Source of the DNA: Paenibacillus oenotherae | GTDB lineage: Bacteria; Bacillota; Bacilli; Paenibacillales; Paenibacillaceae | Reading direction: 5' to 3' | Assembly (NCBI RefSeq): GCF_019443105.1 | Contig: NZ_JAHZIJ010000008.1 | Span: 124,001 to 188,000, forward strand | Length of the DNA stretch: 64,000 nucleotides | Shown: one piece after another, positions 9,542 to 18,820 of the stretch | How the letters are laid out: every line of letters begins with the position of its first letter | Numbering within the stretch: the stretch's first letter is position 1 | Notes under the pieces: generated by a model | Seen by the model: the letters and a program-made list of their open reading frames with translations, nothing else | What the model was told of the DNA's origin: nothing | Database searches by the model: none | Made by a program: the position numbers and the translations under genes

Positions 9542-10903
9542 ATGAGACCGATCAGAGGAATAGTGTTGGCTGTTGTCTTGTCATTATTAATGGGTGTACT
9601 CGCTGCGTGTTCGGGTGCTGACAATAATAATGCGCAGAAGGACACTTCAACTTCCGATGGAACGAATGCAACGGAATTAAAGGGCGAAATTGTCATGTGG
9701 CACTCCTTCACCCAGGGCGGCAGGAATGAAGTCATTAAGAAAGCTGCTGCTGATTTCATGGTCAAGCATCCGGGTGTGAAGATAACACTCGAAGTGTTCC
9801 CTTGGGGCGACTTCTACACGAAGTGGACGACCGGTCTCGCTTCAGGCCAAGTGCCGGATGTAAGTACAGCGCTTCCAAATCATGTTGTGGAGATGATCGA
9901 TGCCGATGCCATCATTCCATTGAATGATCTGATCGACAAGATGGGACGCGACCGTTTCTATGAAGCGCCGCTGAGTGAGGTTACTAAGGACGGACAGAAC
10001 TACGCCATTCCTCTTTACTCCCACGCTCAGGTCATGTGGATTAGAAAAGACTTGCTGGAGAAGGCCAATTTACCGGTACCTCAAACGTGGGACGAGCTCT
10101 TTGAAACGGCTAAGGCTCTGCACAACCCGCCTGAAGTATTCGGACTCCCCGTTCCTATGGGCACAGGCGACATGATGGCCACACGATTCTTGAATTACTA
10201 TGTTCGCACTGCCGGAGATACGCTTCTTACGAAAGACGGCAAAGCAAATTTGACGAGCAAAGCAGCTATAGATGGCATTAATTATTGGGTGAAGATGTAC
10301 AAAGCGGTTTCACCGGAAAGCTCGATTAACTTTAAAGTTCTTGATCAAGCTACGTTGTTCTATCAAGGAAAATCTGCCTTCGACTTCAACAGCGGATTCC
10401 ATATTGGAGGCGTGGCAGCAAACTCGCCAGAGCTTCTGGACGTCATCGACGCAGCTCCGATCCCCAGGATGAATGCCAATGACCCGCTTCCGGCGGTAGA
10501 AACCTCCAATACCCCGCTCGTTGTATGGAAGGAATCCAAGCATCCTGAAGTGGCCAAAGCGTTTATCGAGTTCCTGTACGAGAAGGATCGTTATATTGAG
10601 TTCCTGCACTCTGTACCAGCAGGCATGCTGCCGGCAGTAAAGGAAATCTCCACAGATACAGCATTTCTATCCGAGCCAACGATCAAGAAGTTCTCTCATG
10701 CGGTTGAAGTGATCAGCGAAGCTGTTGGGGTAGGAACGGCTGTTGGCATGGAGTACGGTCCTGCGCCTCAGTCCGGTCTATTGACAACACAAAATGTGAT
10801 CGAAGAGATGTTCCAAGAGATTGTGTTGAAGAATACCCCCGTCGAAGCCGCTGCTGGAGCTGCCGAGAAGAAGCTGAATGATTTATTCGAGGGGCTGGAA
10901 TAA
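9542..10903 (+). CDS. Sugar ABC transporter, solute-binding lipoprotein (family 1)
   Basis: The 453-residue protein has a lipoprotein signal peptide ending LAAC (Cys at about residue 23) and a Ser/Thr/Asp-rich linker. The mature domain opens GEIVMWHSFTQGGRNEVIKK, the typical start of family-1 carbohydrate-binding proteins. It includes PQTWDELFETAKAL and a late LVVWKESKHPEVAKAFIEFL helix. It is the receptor for the two permeases that follow. Given the NanA/NanE context, the likely ligand is sialic acid or 2,7-anhydro-sialic acid. The start has GGAGGGG upstream. No ATPase gene is in the locus; a shared MsmK-like ATPase elsewhere would be normal for this class. Confidence 0.9.
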   Translation: MRPIRGIVLAVVLSLLMGVLAACSGADNNNAQKDTSTSDGTNATELKGEIVMWHSFTQGGRNEVIKKAAADFMVKHPGVKITLEVFPWGDFYTKWTTGLASGQVPDVSTALPNHVVEMIDADAIIPLNDLIDKMGRDRFYEAPLSEVTKDGQNYAIPLYSHAQVMWIRKDLLEKANLPVPQTWDELFETAKALHNPPEVFGLPVPMGTGDMMATRFLNYYVRTAGDTLLTKDGKANLTSKAAIDGINYWVKMYKAVSPESSINFKVLDQATLFYQGKSAFDFNSGFHIGGVAANSPELLDVIDAAPIPRMNANDPLPAVETSNTPLVVWKESKHPEVAKAFIEFLYEKDRYIEFLHSVPAGMLPAVKEISTDTAFLSEPTIKKFSHAVEVISEAVGVGTAVGMEYGPAPQSGLLTTQNVIEEMFQEIVLKNTPVEAAAGAAEKKLNDLFEGLE

Positions 10904-10969
10904 ATAACGTTGAATAGTTTGGTGTGCAGAGCAGGTCAATGCACTCCCCGCTTATAAAGGAGTGATGAG

Positions 10970-11869
10970 GTGAAACGATACAGACGGTTGTTACAAACGA
11001 ACGCAACAGGCATGTACTTCATATTACCGGCTATCCTTGTCGTGGTGCTCCTGCTGATCTATCCGATCCTGTCCAGCTTGTATTTCAGCTTTACGACAAA
11101 GCATTTGATCAGACCGCAAGTGAAGTTTATTGGCTTCGAGAATTATATTTCGATCCTGACCAATCCCGACTTCTATGTTGCATTCGCCAATTCGATTAAG
11201 TGGACGATTGTCTCAATAACAGGTCAACTGCTGGTTGGATTCACTGCTGCGCTGGCTTTGAACAGGATCCCGAAGCTGAAAGGGTTATACCGTACCTTAT
11301 TAATCATCCCGTGGGCCTTTCCCGTCATTGTAATCGCGATTTCGTGGAAATGGATACTCAATGGTGTATCCGGCTTTATCCCGAATATTCTGGTGAATAT
11401 AGGCGCTACAGATGAGCTGGTGCAGTTCTTCGCCAATCCGGATCTTGTATTCTGGACCGTGGTTGCCGTGAACATTTGGTTCGGCGCGCCCCTGTTTATG
11501 GTGAATGTGCTGTCTGCATTGCAGACTATTCCGGCAGAGCAATACGAGGCAGCACAAATCGATGGTGCCAGTTCTTTTCAATCCTTCTGGCATATTACGC
11601 TAAGGCATGTCAGGGTGGTCATTGGTCTATTGCTGGTGCTTAGAACGATCTGGATATTCAATAACTTTGAACTCGTTTATCTATTAACCGGCGGCGGTCC
11701 TGCCGATCTGACGATGACCCTGCCAATATTCGCCTACAATACGGGTTGGGGCTTGAAGCAGCTTGGTGTTGCGTCCGCCATTACGGTGCTGCTGCTCATA
11801 TTCTTACTGTGTGTATGCTTCCTGTACTTTAAATTGCTCGACAAGTGGGAAAAGGAGGATGAGATGTAA
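10970..11869 (+). CDS. Sugar ABC transporter permease, MalF-type
   Basis: The 299-residue protein has six predicted membrane helices, beginning with ILPAILVVVLLLIYPILSS. The ATPase-coupling EAA loop is EQYEAAQIDGASSFQSFWHI (about residues 190-209). It forms a heterodimer with the next permease. Its start is a GTG after AAAGGAGTGATGAG. The stop codon shares its last base with the next gene's ATG, so the two are translationally coupled. Confidence 0.92.
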   Translation: MKRYRRLLQTNATGMYFILPAILVVVLLLIYPILSSLYFSFTTKHLIRPQVKFIGFENYISILTNPDFYVAFANSIKWTIVSITGQLLVGFTAALALNRIPKLKGLYRTLLIIPWAFPVIVIAISWKWILNGVSGFIPNILVNIGATDELVQFFANPDLVFWTVVAVNIWFGAPLFMVNVLSALQTIPAEQYEAAQIDGASSFQSFWHITLRHVRVVIGLLLVLRTIWIFNNFELVYLLTGGGPADLTMTLPIFAYNTGWGLKQLGVASAITVLLLIFLLCVCFLYFKLLDKWEKEDEM

Positions 11870-12702
11870 TGGGCATGAAACGAAGATGGTTGGGTAATAG
11901 CGTATCTTATATCTACCTTACGATTCTCGCGGCTGTTGCTACTTTCCCGCTGCTGTGGATTATATCGTCATCCTTCAAAAGCCCAGGGGAAATGGTCGGC
12001 AGCCCATTAAGCTTCTTCCCGAAGGAGCCGACTCTTCTATACTATGACCGCGTCCTTAATGTATTGAATTTTGACGTCAATATCGTCAACAGTATTATAG
12101 TTGCACTGTCTGCAACGTTCATTTCGATTGTGATTTCTGCACTTGCGGCTTATGGGATTGTAAGGTTCTTTCCCAGAGTAGGCAAGGTGATGACGCGGGT
12201 GCTGATTACGACTTATTTGTTCCCGCCGATTCTTCTGGCAATCCCCTATTCCATTCTTATTACGAAGGTGCAGCTTGCCAATTCGCTCGTGGGGCTGGTG
12301 ATCACCTATCTCTCTTTCTCCATTCCGTATGCGGTATGGCTGATGATCGGTTTCTTCCGAACGGTGCCGTTAGAGATTGAAGAAGCGGCGCGGGTGGATG
12401 GTGCGAACAAGCTGATGGTATTCTATCGGATCGCCTTGCCCGTCGTGGCGCCCGGGATTGTCGCTGTCGCGGTGTATACGTTCATTAATGCATGGAATGA
12501 ATTCCTGTTCTCCTTAATTCTGATTAACAGCACGGGCAAGATGCCGGTTTCTGTCGCGCTGTATTCCTTGACAGGCGCGGAGATTCTGGATTGGGGCGAA
12601 ATGATGGCGGCTTCTGTTCTCGTCATACTTCCTTCTGTTATATTTTTTCTGATTATTCAGAATAAGATTGCTGGCGGACTTACACAGGGTTCTGTCAAAT
12701 AA
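11869..12702 (+). CDS. Sugar ABC transporter permease, MalG-type
   Basis: The 277-residue protein has six membrane helices and the EAA loop LEIEEAARVDGANKLMVFYR (about residues 168-187). It ends NKIAGGLTQGSVK, the usual MalG-family C terminus that contacts the ATPase. It overlaps the previous stop by one base and lies 24 bases before nanA, so transport and catabolism are in one transcript. Confidence 0.92.
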   Translation: MGMKRRWLGNSVSYIYLTILAAVATFPLLWIISSSFKSPGEMVGSPLSFFPKEPTLLYYDRVLNVLNFDVNIVNSIIVALSATFISIVISALAAYGIVRFFPRVGKVMTRVLITTYLFPPILLAIPYSILITKVQLANSLVGLVITYLSFSIPYAVWLMIGFFRTVPLEIEEAARVDGANKLMVFYRIALPVVAPGIVAVAVYTFINAWNEFLFSLILINSTGKMPVSVALYSLTGAEILDWGEMMAASVLVILPSVIFFLIIQNKIAGGLTQGSVK

Positions 12703-12726
12703 TGATCGATAGGAGCGAGGCGTACT

Positions 12727-13668
12727 GTGTCGGATAAATACGATATTAGCAAGTACAAAGGTGTCACGGTGGCGTTAAATGCGGCTTATGATCAAGATGG
12801 CAATGTGAATGCGGATGCTGCTGCGCAGCTTTGCAATCGGTATGCTGATATTGGCGTAAACGGGGTCTATGTATGCGGTTCTACCGGCGAGGGCTTTCTG
12901 ATGTCCCTGGAAGAACGCAAACAACTGACGGAAGCAGTTGTCCAGGCGGTGGGGAGCCGCATGTCGATTATCGTTCATGTAGGCGCAGCGGCATCACATG
13001 AAGCGGCCCATCTGGCTGGGCATGCGGAACAATGCGGCGCGCACGCGATATCTGCAGTGCCAAGTGTCTACTATCGGCTTTCAGAGGCAAGCATAGAGAA
13101 GCATTGGGACACGATTATGGAAGCGGCAGACCTGCCCTTCTTTATATACAATATCCCTCAATTGACCGGGTATGATTTGTCGATGACGCTCTTCGAGCGA
13201 ATGATGAGCAAGGAGCGGGTGCGCGGCATTAAGAACTCATCGGAGAGCACCTATCAAATTCAACAATTCCGTGCGGCTGCCGGTGATGATTTCATGGTAT
13301 TCAACGGACCGGACGAGCAATATCTTGCTGGCAGGCTGATGGGGGCTAATGGAGGGATCGGCGGCACTTACGGCTGTATGCCGGAGTTGTTCGTAGAGCT
13401 TGAGCGTCTTATTCAAGCTGGCGATCTCGAGGCTGCCGGGCTGTGGCAGAAGCGGATTAATGAGATTATTCGCAGACTCATTTCCTTCCCGTCGCTTTAC
13501 GGGGCATGCAAGACGATCATCCGCAAACGATTCGTTGACATCGGCAATCCGCGGCTACCGTTCCTGCCCGTTGCTGACAATGATGCTGCAATTAACGAGC
13601 TTGGCAATCTCATTAATCGTTATGTCGAAGAGATTAGAAATGATAGTTTCGGAGGGAACCATAGATGA
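12727..13668 (+). CDS. nanA: N-acetylneuraminate lyase
   Basis: This 313-residue (beta/alpha)8 aldolase cleaves N-acetylneuraminate to N-acetylmannosamine and pyruvate. Seen directly: GSTGEGF at 51-57 (pyruvate carboxylate pocket), Tyr141 in FFIYNIP and Schiff-base Lys169 in RGIKNSS. The GANGGIGGTYG segment is characteristic of NanA rather than of dihydrodipicolinate synthase. The GTG start at 12727 follows TAGGAGCGAGG. Its last codons overlap the start of the first oxidoreductase (ATGA). NanE downstream uses the product after phosphorylation; no ManNAc kinase is present in the window. Confidence 0.9.
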   Translation: MSDKYDISKYKGVTVALNAAYDQDGNVNADAAAQLCNRYADIGVNGVYVCGSTGEGFLMSLEERKQLTEAVVQAVGSRMSIIVHVGAAASHEAAHLAGHAEQCGAHAISAVPSVYYRLSEASIEKHWDTIMEAADLPFFIYNIPQLTGYDLSMTLFERMMSKERVRGIKNSSESTYQIQQFRAAAGDDFMVFNGPDEQYLAGRLMGANGGIGGTYGCMPELFVELERLIQAGDLEAAGLWQKRINEIIRRLISFPSLYGACKTIIRKRFVDIGNPRLPFLPVADNDAAINELGNLINRYVEEIRNDSFGGNHR

Positions 13669-14771
13669 ATAGTAAAGGATACGCCGTGATTGGCGCAGGT
13701 TACTTTGGCGCGAGACTTGCAGAAATTATTACGACGATAGAAGGGGCTCGTCTTGTAGCCGTACTGGATCCCGATAATGGAGCCGAGGTGGCGGCAAGGC
13801 TGGGCTGTGACGTCGAGTCAGATCTGGATGCCATCTGCAGCCGTGAGGATGTAGATGCTGTTGTTGTCGCAACGCCTAACTACTTGCATAAGGAGCCGGT
13901 GCTTATCGCAGCGAGGTACGGCAAACAGGTTTTCTGCGAAAAGCCGATTGCATTGTCTTACGAGGATTGCAATGCGATGATCGAAGCGACAAAATCGAGC
14001 GGCGTCCTATTCGTTGCAGGCCATATTATGAACTTCATGAACGGGGTCAGAACGGCCAAGACCTTGATTAACGAAGGAAAGATCGGGGAGCTTCTATTCT
14101 GCCATGCCGAGCGGATCGGCTGGGAAGAGCCGCAGCCGACCTTTAGCTGGAAGAAGCTAAGAGACAAGTCAGGCGGACATCTCTATCATCACATTCACGA
14201 ACTGGATTTGGTTCAATTTCTGATGGGCCCTGCGAAGACGGCTTGTATGGTGGGCGGCAATGTGGCGCATAACGGAGAAGGCTTCGGCGACGAGGACGAC
14301 ATGCTGCTGATTACCCTTGAATTTGGAGCGGATAAATATGCAACGCTGCAGTATGGCTCTGCGTTCCGCTGGAATGAGCATTATGTGAAGATTAATGGTA
14401 CCAAAGGCGCGATATTGGTCGACCTTCAGGATGTGAAGGTGATCTTGAAGACCGAAGAAGGCGAAACCCGGTATCTGCTGCATGAATCGCAGGAAGAGGA
14501 TGACGATCGGACGGCAATTTATAAAAATTTCGAGGTGGACAGCGCGATTGCGTATGGAAAACCGGGCAAAACGCCGCCGATGTGGCTGGATTCCATTATG
14601 AAGAAGGAAATGAACTATCTCCATTATCTTGTACAAGGCGGGCAAGCGGACGAAGAGTTCGTTCCGTTAATTGACGGTACTGCTGCGAGAGCGGCTATTG
14701 CTACCGCTGACGCCTTAACTTTGTCGCTGCAAGAGAACCGCAAGGTCGATGTTTCCGAGGTAACGGGATAA
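13665..14771 (+). CDS. Gfo/Idh/MocA oxidoreductase, sialic-acid locus copy 1
   Basis: This 368-residue NAD(P)-dependent enzyme has the Rossmann motif GAGYFGARLAE at about 8-18, the CEKPIAL motif with catalytic Lys near residue 92, and a HHIHELDLVQFLMG segment in the catalytic domain. In E. coli (YjhC/NanY) and Ruminococcus gnavus (NanOx), members of this family beside nanA convert 2,7-anhydro-N-acetylneuraminate to N-acetylneuraminate through NAD-linked redox cycling. The same role is inferred here. The start overlaps the nanA stop, and the GGAGG site lies within nanA. It is nearly identical to the next gene. Confidence 0.85.
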   Translation: MNSKGYAVIGAGYFGARLAEIITTIEGARLVAVLDPDNGAEVAARLGCDVESDLDAICSREDVDAVVVATPNYLHKEPVLIAARYGKQVFCEKPIALSYEDCNAMIEATKSSGVLFVAGHIMNFMNGVRTAKTLINEGKIGELLFCHAERIGWEEPQPTFSWKKLRDKSGGHLYHHIHELDLVQFLMGPAKTACMVGGNVAHNGEGFGDEDDMLLITLEFGADKYATLQYGSAFRWNEHYVKINGTKGAILVDLQDVKVILKTEEGETRYLLHESQEEDDDRTAIYKNFEVDSAIAYGKPGKTPPMWLDSIMKKEMNYLHYLVQGGQADEEFVPLIDGTAARAAIATADALTLSLQENRKVDVSEVTG

Positions 14772-14937
14772 AGAATTGCTGCTAGGGTAATTAGCCAGTT
14801 AGGTTGAACTAGAGAAAGAACAACAGCGATCGCAAGAACATTCCCCTGCGCTGCAGCCTGGAGGTTCCTTTCAATCGTTCATCTAATATGGTTATTGAAG
14901 AAGAGATCAGAAATGATAGTGTCGGAGGGAATCATAG

Positions 14938-16044
14938 ATGAAGAATATAGGTTATGCAGTTATTGGAGCGGGTTATTTTGGCGCGAGACTTGCAGAAATT
15001 ATTACGACGATAGAAGGGGCTCGTCTTGTAGCCGTACTGGATCCCGATAATGGAGCCGAGGTGGCGGCAAGGCTGGGCTGTGACGTCGAGTCAGATCTGG
15101 ATGCCATCTGCAGCCGTGAGGATGTAGATGCTGTTGTTGTCGCAACGCCTAACTACTTGCATAAGGAGCCCGTGCTTCTTGCAGCGAAATACGGCAAACA
15201 GGTTTTCTGCGAAAAGCCGATTGCATTGTCTTACGAGGATTGCAATGCGATGATCGAAGCGACAAAATCGAGCGGCGTCCTATTCGTTGCAGGCCATATT
15301 ATGAACTTCATGAACGGGGTCAGAACGGCCAAGACCTTGATTAACGAAGGAAAGATCGGGGAGCTTCTATTCTGCCATGCCGAGCGGATCGGCTGGGAAG
15401 AGCCGCAGCCGACCTTTAGCTGGAAGAAGCTAAGAGACAAGTCAGGCGGACATCTCTATCATCATATTCATGAGCTGGACTTGGTTCAATTTCTGATGGG
15501 GCCTGCGAAGACGGCTTGTATGGTGGGCGGCAATGTAGCGCATAACGGAGAAGGCTTCGGCGACGAGGACGACATGCTGCTGATCACCCTTGAATTTGGA
15601 GCGGATAAATATGCAACGCTGCAGTATGGCTCTGCGTTCCGCTGGAATGAGCATTATGTGAAGATTAATGGCACCAAAGGCGCGATATTGATCGACCTTC
15701 AGGATGTGAAGGTGATCTTGAAGACCGAGGAAGGCGAAACCCGGTATCTGCTGCATGAATCGCAGGAAGAGGACGACGATCGGACGGCAATTTATAAAAA
15801 TTTCGAGGTGGACAGCGCAATTGCGTACGGTAAACCGGGCAAAACGCCGCCGATGTGGCTGGATTCTATTATGAAGAAGGAAATGAACTATCTCCATTAT
15901 CTCGTACAAGGCGGGCAAGCGGACGAAGAGTTCGTGCCCTTGATAGACGGCACTGCTGCCAGAGCGGCTATTGCTACCGCTGACGCCTTAACTTTGTCGC
16001 TGCAAGAGAACCGCAAGGTCGATGTTTCCGAGGTAACGGGATGA
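14938..16044 (+). CDS. Gfo/Idh/MocA oxidoreductase, sialic-acid locus copy 2
   Basis: The 368 residues differ from copy 1 at only a few positions (start NSKG versus KNIG, IAARY versus LAAKY, VDLQ versus IDLQ). The 30-odd bases before its ATG repeat the end of nanA plus GGAGG, so the duplicated unit carried its translation signal from nanA coding sequence. The 166-base spacer from copy 1 holds no other gene. The stop overlaps the nanE start (ATGA). Function as for copy 1; the two may differ in dose only, or one may be diverging. Confidence 0.85.
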   Translation: MKNIGYAVIGAGYFGARLAEIITTIEGARLVAVLDPDNGAEVAARLGCDVESDLDAICSREDVDAVVVATPNYLHKEPVLLAAKYGKQVFCEKPIALSYEDCNAMIEATKSSGVLFVAGHIMNFMNGVRTAKTLINEGKIGELLFCHAERIGWEEPQPTFSWKKLRDKSGGHLYHHIHELDLVQFLMGPAKTACMVGGNVAHNGEGFGDEDDMLLITLEFGADKYATLQYGSAFRWNEHYVKINGTKGAILIDLQDVKVILKTEEGETRYLLHESQEEDDDRTAIYKNFEVDSAIAYGKPGKTPPMWLDSIMKKEMNYLHYLVQGGQADEEFVPLIDGTAARAAIATADALTLSLQENRKVDVSEVTG

Positions 16045-16736
16045 ATACCATATTGGAACGTTTGAAGGGCAAATTGATCGTCTCCTGTCAGGCGCTGGAG
16101 GACGAGCCTCTCCATGGCTCCGTCCATATGAGACAAATGGCAGTGGCGGCTATACAAGGCGGGGCAGCAGGAATCCGCGCGAACAGTCCAGCCGATATTA
16201 GGGCGATCAAAGCGAGCGTCAATGTTCCGGTTATCGGGATTTATAAGAAAGTGTACCGGGATAGTGATGTGTATCTAACGGTGACGATGGAGGATGTAGA
16301 GGAGATCGTCGCAGCTGGTGCAGATATTATTGCATTCGACGCCACCAATCGCTTGAGGCCGTCGGGACAAAGCGCACGCGATTTCATTATGCAGGTGAAG
16401 GCTCGTTATCCCGAGATGCTGTTAATGGCTGATATCTCCACGCTTGAGGAAGGAATCGAAGCCGCGAGCTGCGGAGTGGATATCGTCTCGACGACATTCG
16501 CAGGATATACGCCTTACACGGCGCATATCCAAGCGTTCAGCTTCGAGCTGCTGGAAGGCCTATTGCAGCAGGCGGGCAAGCCGATTATTGCGGAGGGGAA
16601 GATCGATAAGCCGGAGATGGCTGCGGCGTGTATTGCACGAGGCGCATTCGCCGTTGTAGTGGGCTCCGCGATCACGCGCCCGCAGCTGATTACGCAATCT
16701 TATGCCAGACAGATTGATGCGGTTAGTGCCCGGTAA
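16041..16736 (+). CDS. nanE: N-acetylmannosamine-6-phosphate 2-epimerase
   Basis: This 231-residue TIM-barrel enzyme converts ManNAc-6-P to GlcNAc-6-P. Family motifs are clear: KLIVSCQALEDEPLHG near the start, GAAGIRANSPADIRAI, PVIGIYKK with the catalytic Lys near residue 68, ADIIAFDATNRLRP, VDIVSTTFAGYT and the phosphate loop ending GSAITRPQ. It overlaps the preceding oxidoreductase by four bases and closes the operon before the terminator at 16757. The kinase that would supply its substrate is not in this window. Confidence 0.93.
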   Translation: MNTILERLKGKLIVSCQALEDEPLHGSVHMRQMAVAAIQGGAAGIRANSPADIRAIKASVNVPVIGIYKKVYRDSDVYLTVTMEDVEEIVAAGADIIAFDATNRLRPSGQSARDFIMQVKARYPEMLLMADISTLEEGIEAASCGVDIVSTTFAGYTPYTAHIQAFSFELLEGLLQQAGKPIIAEGKIDKPEMAAACIARGAFAVVVGSAITRPQLITQSYARQIDAVSAR

Positions 16737-16756
16737 AATAACGTACAAGTGAACGG

Positions 16757-16805
16757 ATCTCGCCACGCATACCTGTAAAGGTTGCGCACCAGGGCGAGAT
16801 TTTTT
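16757..16805 (+). terminator. Terminator of the sialic acid operon
   Basis: ATCTCGCC (16757-16764) pairs with GGCGAGAT (16793-16800), followed by TTTTT. It lies 20 bases after nanE. The remaining gap to 17063 shows no gene I can support. Confidence 0.75.
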
Positions 16806-17063
16806 ATATGGGGAATGATCCGAAGCCCTGGCTCACGTGGGGCTTCAAAAATAGTCGAAGAACAACGGAATTTCTCGGGCGTATGAGTTACCTACACCAG
16901 CTAATGTAGGGTTTTTCTGTTGGAGCGGGTTTATAGGTTTAAGATTATTCGCGGAGAAACGTACCATAAGTAACGGCAAGTTTTTCCCGGAAAGGTGCTT
17001 TAAGCGGATCAGGCTTTCTAGGAGTGACTCCGCAGAGGAGATTGCGGCCATCCACGTTCAAGC

Positions 17064-17657
17064 TCATCCTGTTGCTTGCTCCCAAAAAGCGCCTAAATTA
17101 ACCGTTACAACCTCGATAACCTCTTCCACCATCGACTCTAGCGTGCGGGATTGAGCCTCCCTGCTCCGCTGTAGGGCCGACCCGAATATGCCCCAACTGA
17201 CCACAAGAGCCGTAGCTTCCAGCTTTTCTTGCGGGCCGCTCTGTTTAGGCCCCGATTGTAGCCATTGGAGCAGGAGACGATACAACTCCTTTTGCATGGC
17301 GTTCTCCAGCAGCGGCTCAAATTGCTTGTCTCCCGGCGTGAGGTACTGTCGAAATCGTACTAGAAATTGAAAGACGGTCTGAACAAGGACATACAGATTG
17401 TCCGGACTGAAGGCAGCATCATCCGGCAGTCTTTTTCTAAGAATGAGCTGAAACTTCTCCGTCATCCAATAAGCGAGAAAAGCGAATTTGTCTTCAAAAT
17501 GGGCATAGAAGGTTGCGCGGTTGACGGCCGCTTGATTCGCAATATCGTGAACAGAAATGGAATAGATGTTTCTCTTTTCGTCGAGCAGATCGTTAAAGGC
17601 TTGAATAAACAACTGTCGGGTTCTCTTTACACGGGGGTCGCTTGGATTTACCGGCAT
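17064..17657 (-). CDS. TetR/AcrR-family repressor
   Basis: The 197-residue protein has an N-terminal helix-turn-helix: RVKRTRQLFIQAFNDLL, then VHDIANQAAVNRATFYAHF at about residues 35-53, the family recognition helix. A helical ligand domain of the type found in many Bacillota TetR proteins follows. It is divergent from the NmrA-like gene at 17846 across a 188-base region with a strongly AT-rich end, so it probably represses that gene. The inducer is unknown. Confidence 0.85.
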   Translation of the reverse strand: MPVNPSDPRVKRTRQLFIQAFNDLLDEKRNIYSISVHDIANQAAVNRATFYAHFEDKFAFLAYWMTEKFQLILRKRLPDDAAFSPDNLYVLVQTVFQFLVRFRQYLTPGDKQFEPLLENAMQKELYRLLLQWLQSGPKQSGPQEKLEATALVVSWGIFGSALQRSREAQSRTLESMVEEVIEVVTVNLGAFWEQATG

Positions 17658-17845
17658 GCTAAACCACGCTTTCTTCGGATCTCAAAAACAAACAAAACGG
17701 CGATTGTGTCGGGAAAGCAACGAAACCGGCCTTTTGCTGATTGTTGACCGGGCTCCGACCCTTTATCTTTTACTTATGCGATATATGGTTACACAAATCC
17801 GTATAGTTAGCAAACTTTTTTCAGAGAAGAAAGGGTGAGAGTAAC

Positions 17846-18703
17846 ATGCTTATCGTTACTGGAGCGAATGGGAAGTTAGGCAGGGACGTGGTCGAGCAGC
17901 TGCTTAAGCGCATCCCGGCTGAGCAGATGGGTGTCAGTGTTCGGGATGTGAGCCAGGCGCAGGATCTGGAGGAGCGCAGCGTACGTGTTCGTCATGGCGA
18001 TTTCGTTGAGGCGGAGAACTTGCTGCATGCTTTTGAAGGCGCGTCGCAGGTTCTCCTTGTTTCAACCGGTATTTTGGGAGATGCGGGGATCCGTCAGCAC
18101 CAAACCGCGATTGACACAGCAAGGAAATCCGGTGCCGGACGGGTTCTATACACGAGTCATATAGGCTCTTCTTCGACGTCGTATTTTCCGCCTATGGTTC
18201 ACCATGCAGCGACAGAAGATTTGCTTGAAGAGTCGGGTATGCGCCACACGTCTCTTCGCAACGGTTTTTACGCTTCCTCATTGGTTGGATTAATAGGCGA
18301 TGCCATCCAAACGGGCGAGTTGATTGTTCCCGAAGACGGTCCGATTGCCTGGACAACGCACTCGGATTTGGCCCAAGCTACTGCAGTGATCTTAACCGAG
18401 AAGAACTGGGATGGACCATCTCCGAATCTAACGGCCTCTGAAGCGATTGACATGGAGGGGGTTGCGGCGATGGTATCGGATATCGTCGGTCGGCCTATCT
18501 ATCGAAAGGTCGTAACGGACGAAGAATATCGGGCGTATCTGACTGCACAAGGTTTTCCGGAAGTGCGCATTGCAATCACCTTGGGTTTATTCCGTGCCAG
18601 CCGTAACGGGGACTTTGCGCAAACGAGTAACGCTTTAGCTGACCTGATCGGGCGGCCTCCGTTGACGCTAAGAGACTTTTTAAAAGAGTCTTTACCTCTA
18701 TAG
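17846..18703 (+). CDS. NmrA/QorB-like NAD(P)-binding oxidoreductase
   Basis: The 285-residue protein has the atypical SDR nucleotide motif VTGANGKLGRDVVEQLL at residues 4-20. It continues VRHGDFVEAENLLHAFEG and YTSHIGSS, as in NmrA-like and QorB-type quinone oxidoreductases. The classical YxxxK catalytic pair is not evident, which fits that subgroup. An AAAGGGTGAG site precedes the ATG. It is divergent from a TetR gene, an arrangement common for electrophile or quinone stress. Confidence 0.82.
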   Translation: MLIVTGANGKLGRDVVEQLLKRIPAEQMGVSVRDVSQAQDLEERSVRVRHGDFVEAENLLHAFEGASQVLLVSTGILGDAGIRQHQTAIDTARKSGAGRVLYTSHIGSSSTSYFPPMVHHAATEDLLEESGMRHTSLRNGFYASSLVGLIGDAIQTGELIVPEDGPIAWTTHSDLAQATAVILTEKNWDGPSPNLTASEAIDMEGVAAMVSDIVGRPIYRKVVTDEEYRAYLTAQGFPEVRIAITLGLFRASRNGDFAQTSNALADLIGRPPLTLRDFLKESLPL

Positions 18704-18820
18704 ACGTGCTGTGAATGCTATTTCCGGTTTATTCGTGCAAAGAAAGGGCGATCCAGCAAAGGATGGCCCTAAACTTGCCATTATAGACAGCGTGGTGAAC
18801 TGTACCATAAATAATAGCCA

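Noticed and set aside
17367-17747. A 126-codon plus-strand frame
   Set aside because: It is antisense to the TetR gene and lacks a ribosome binding site.
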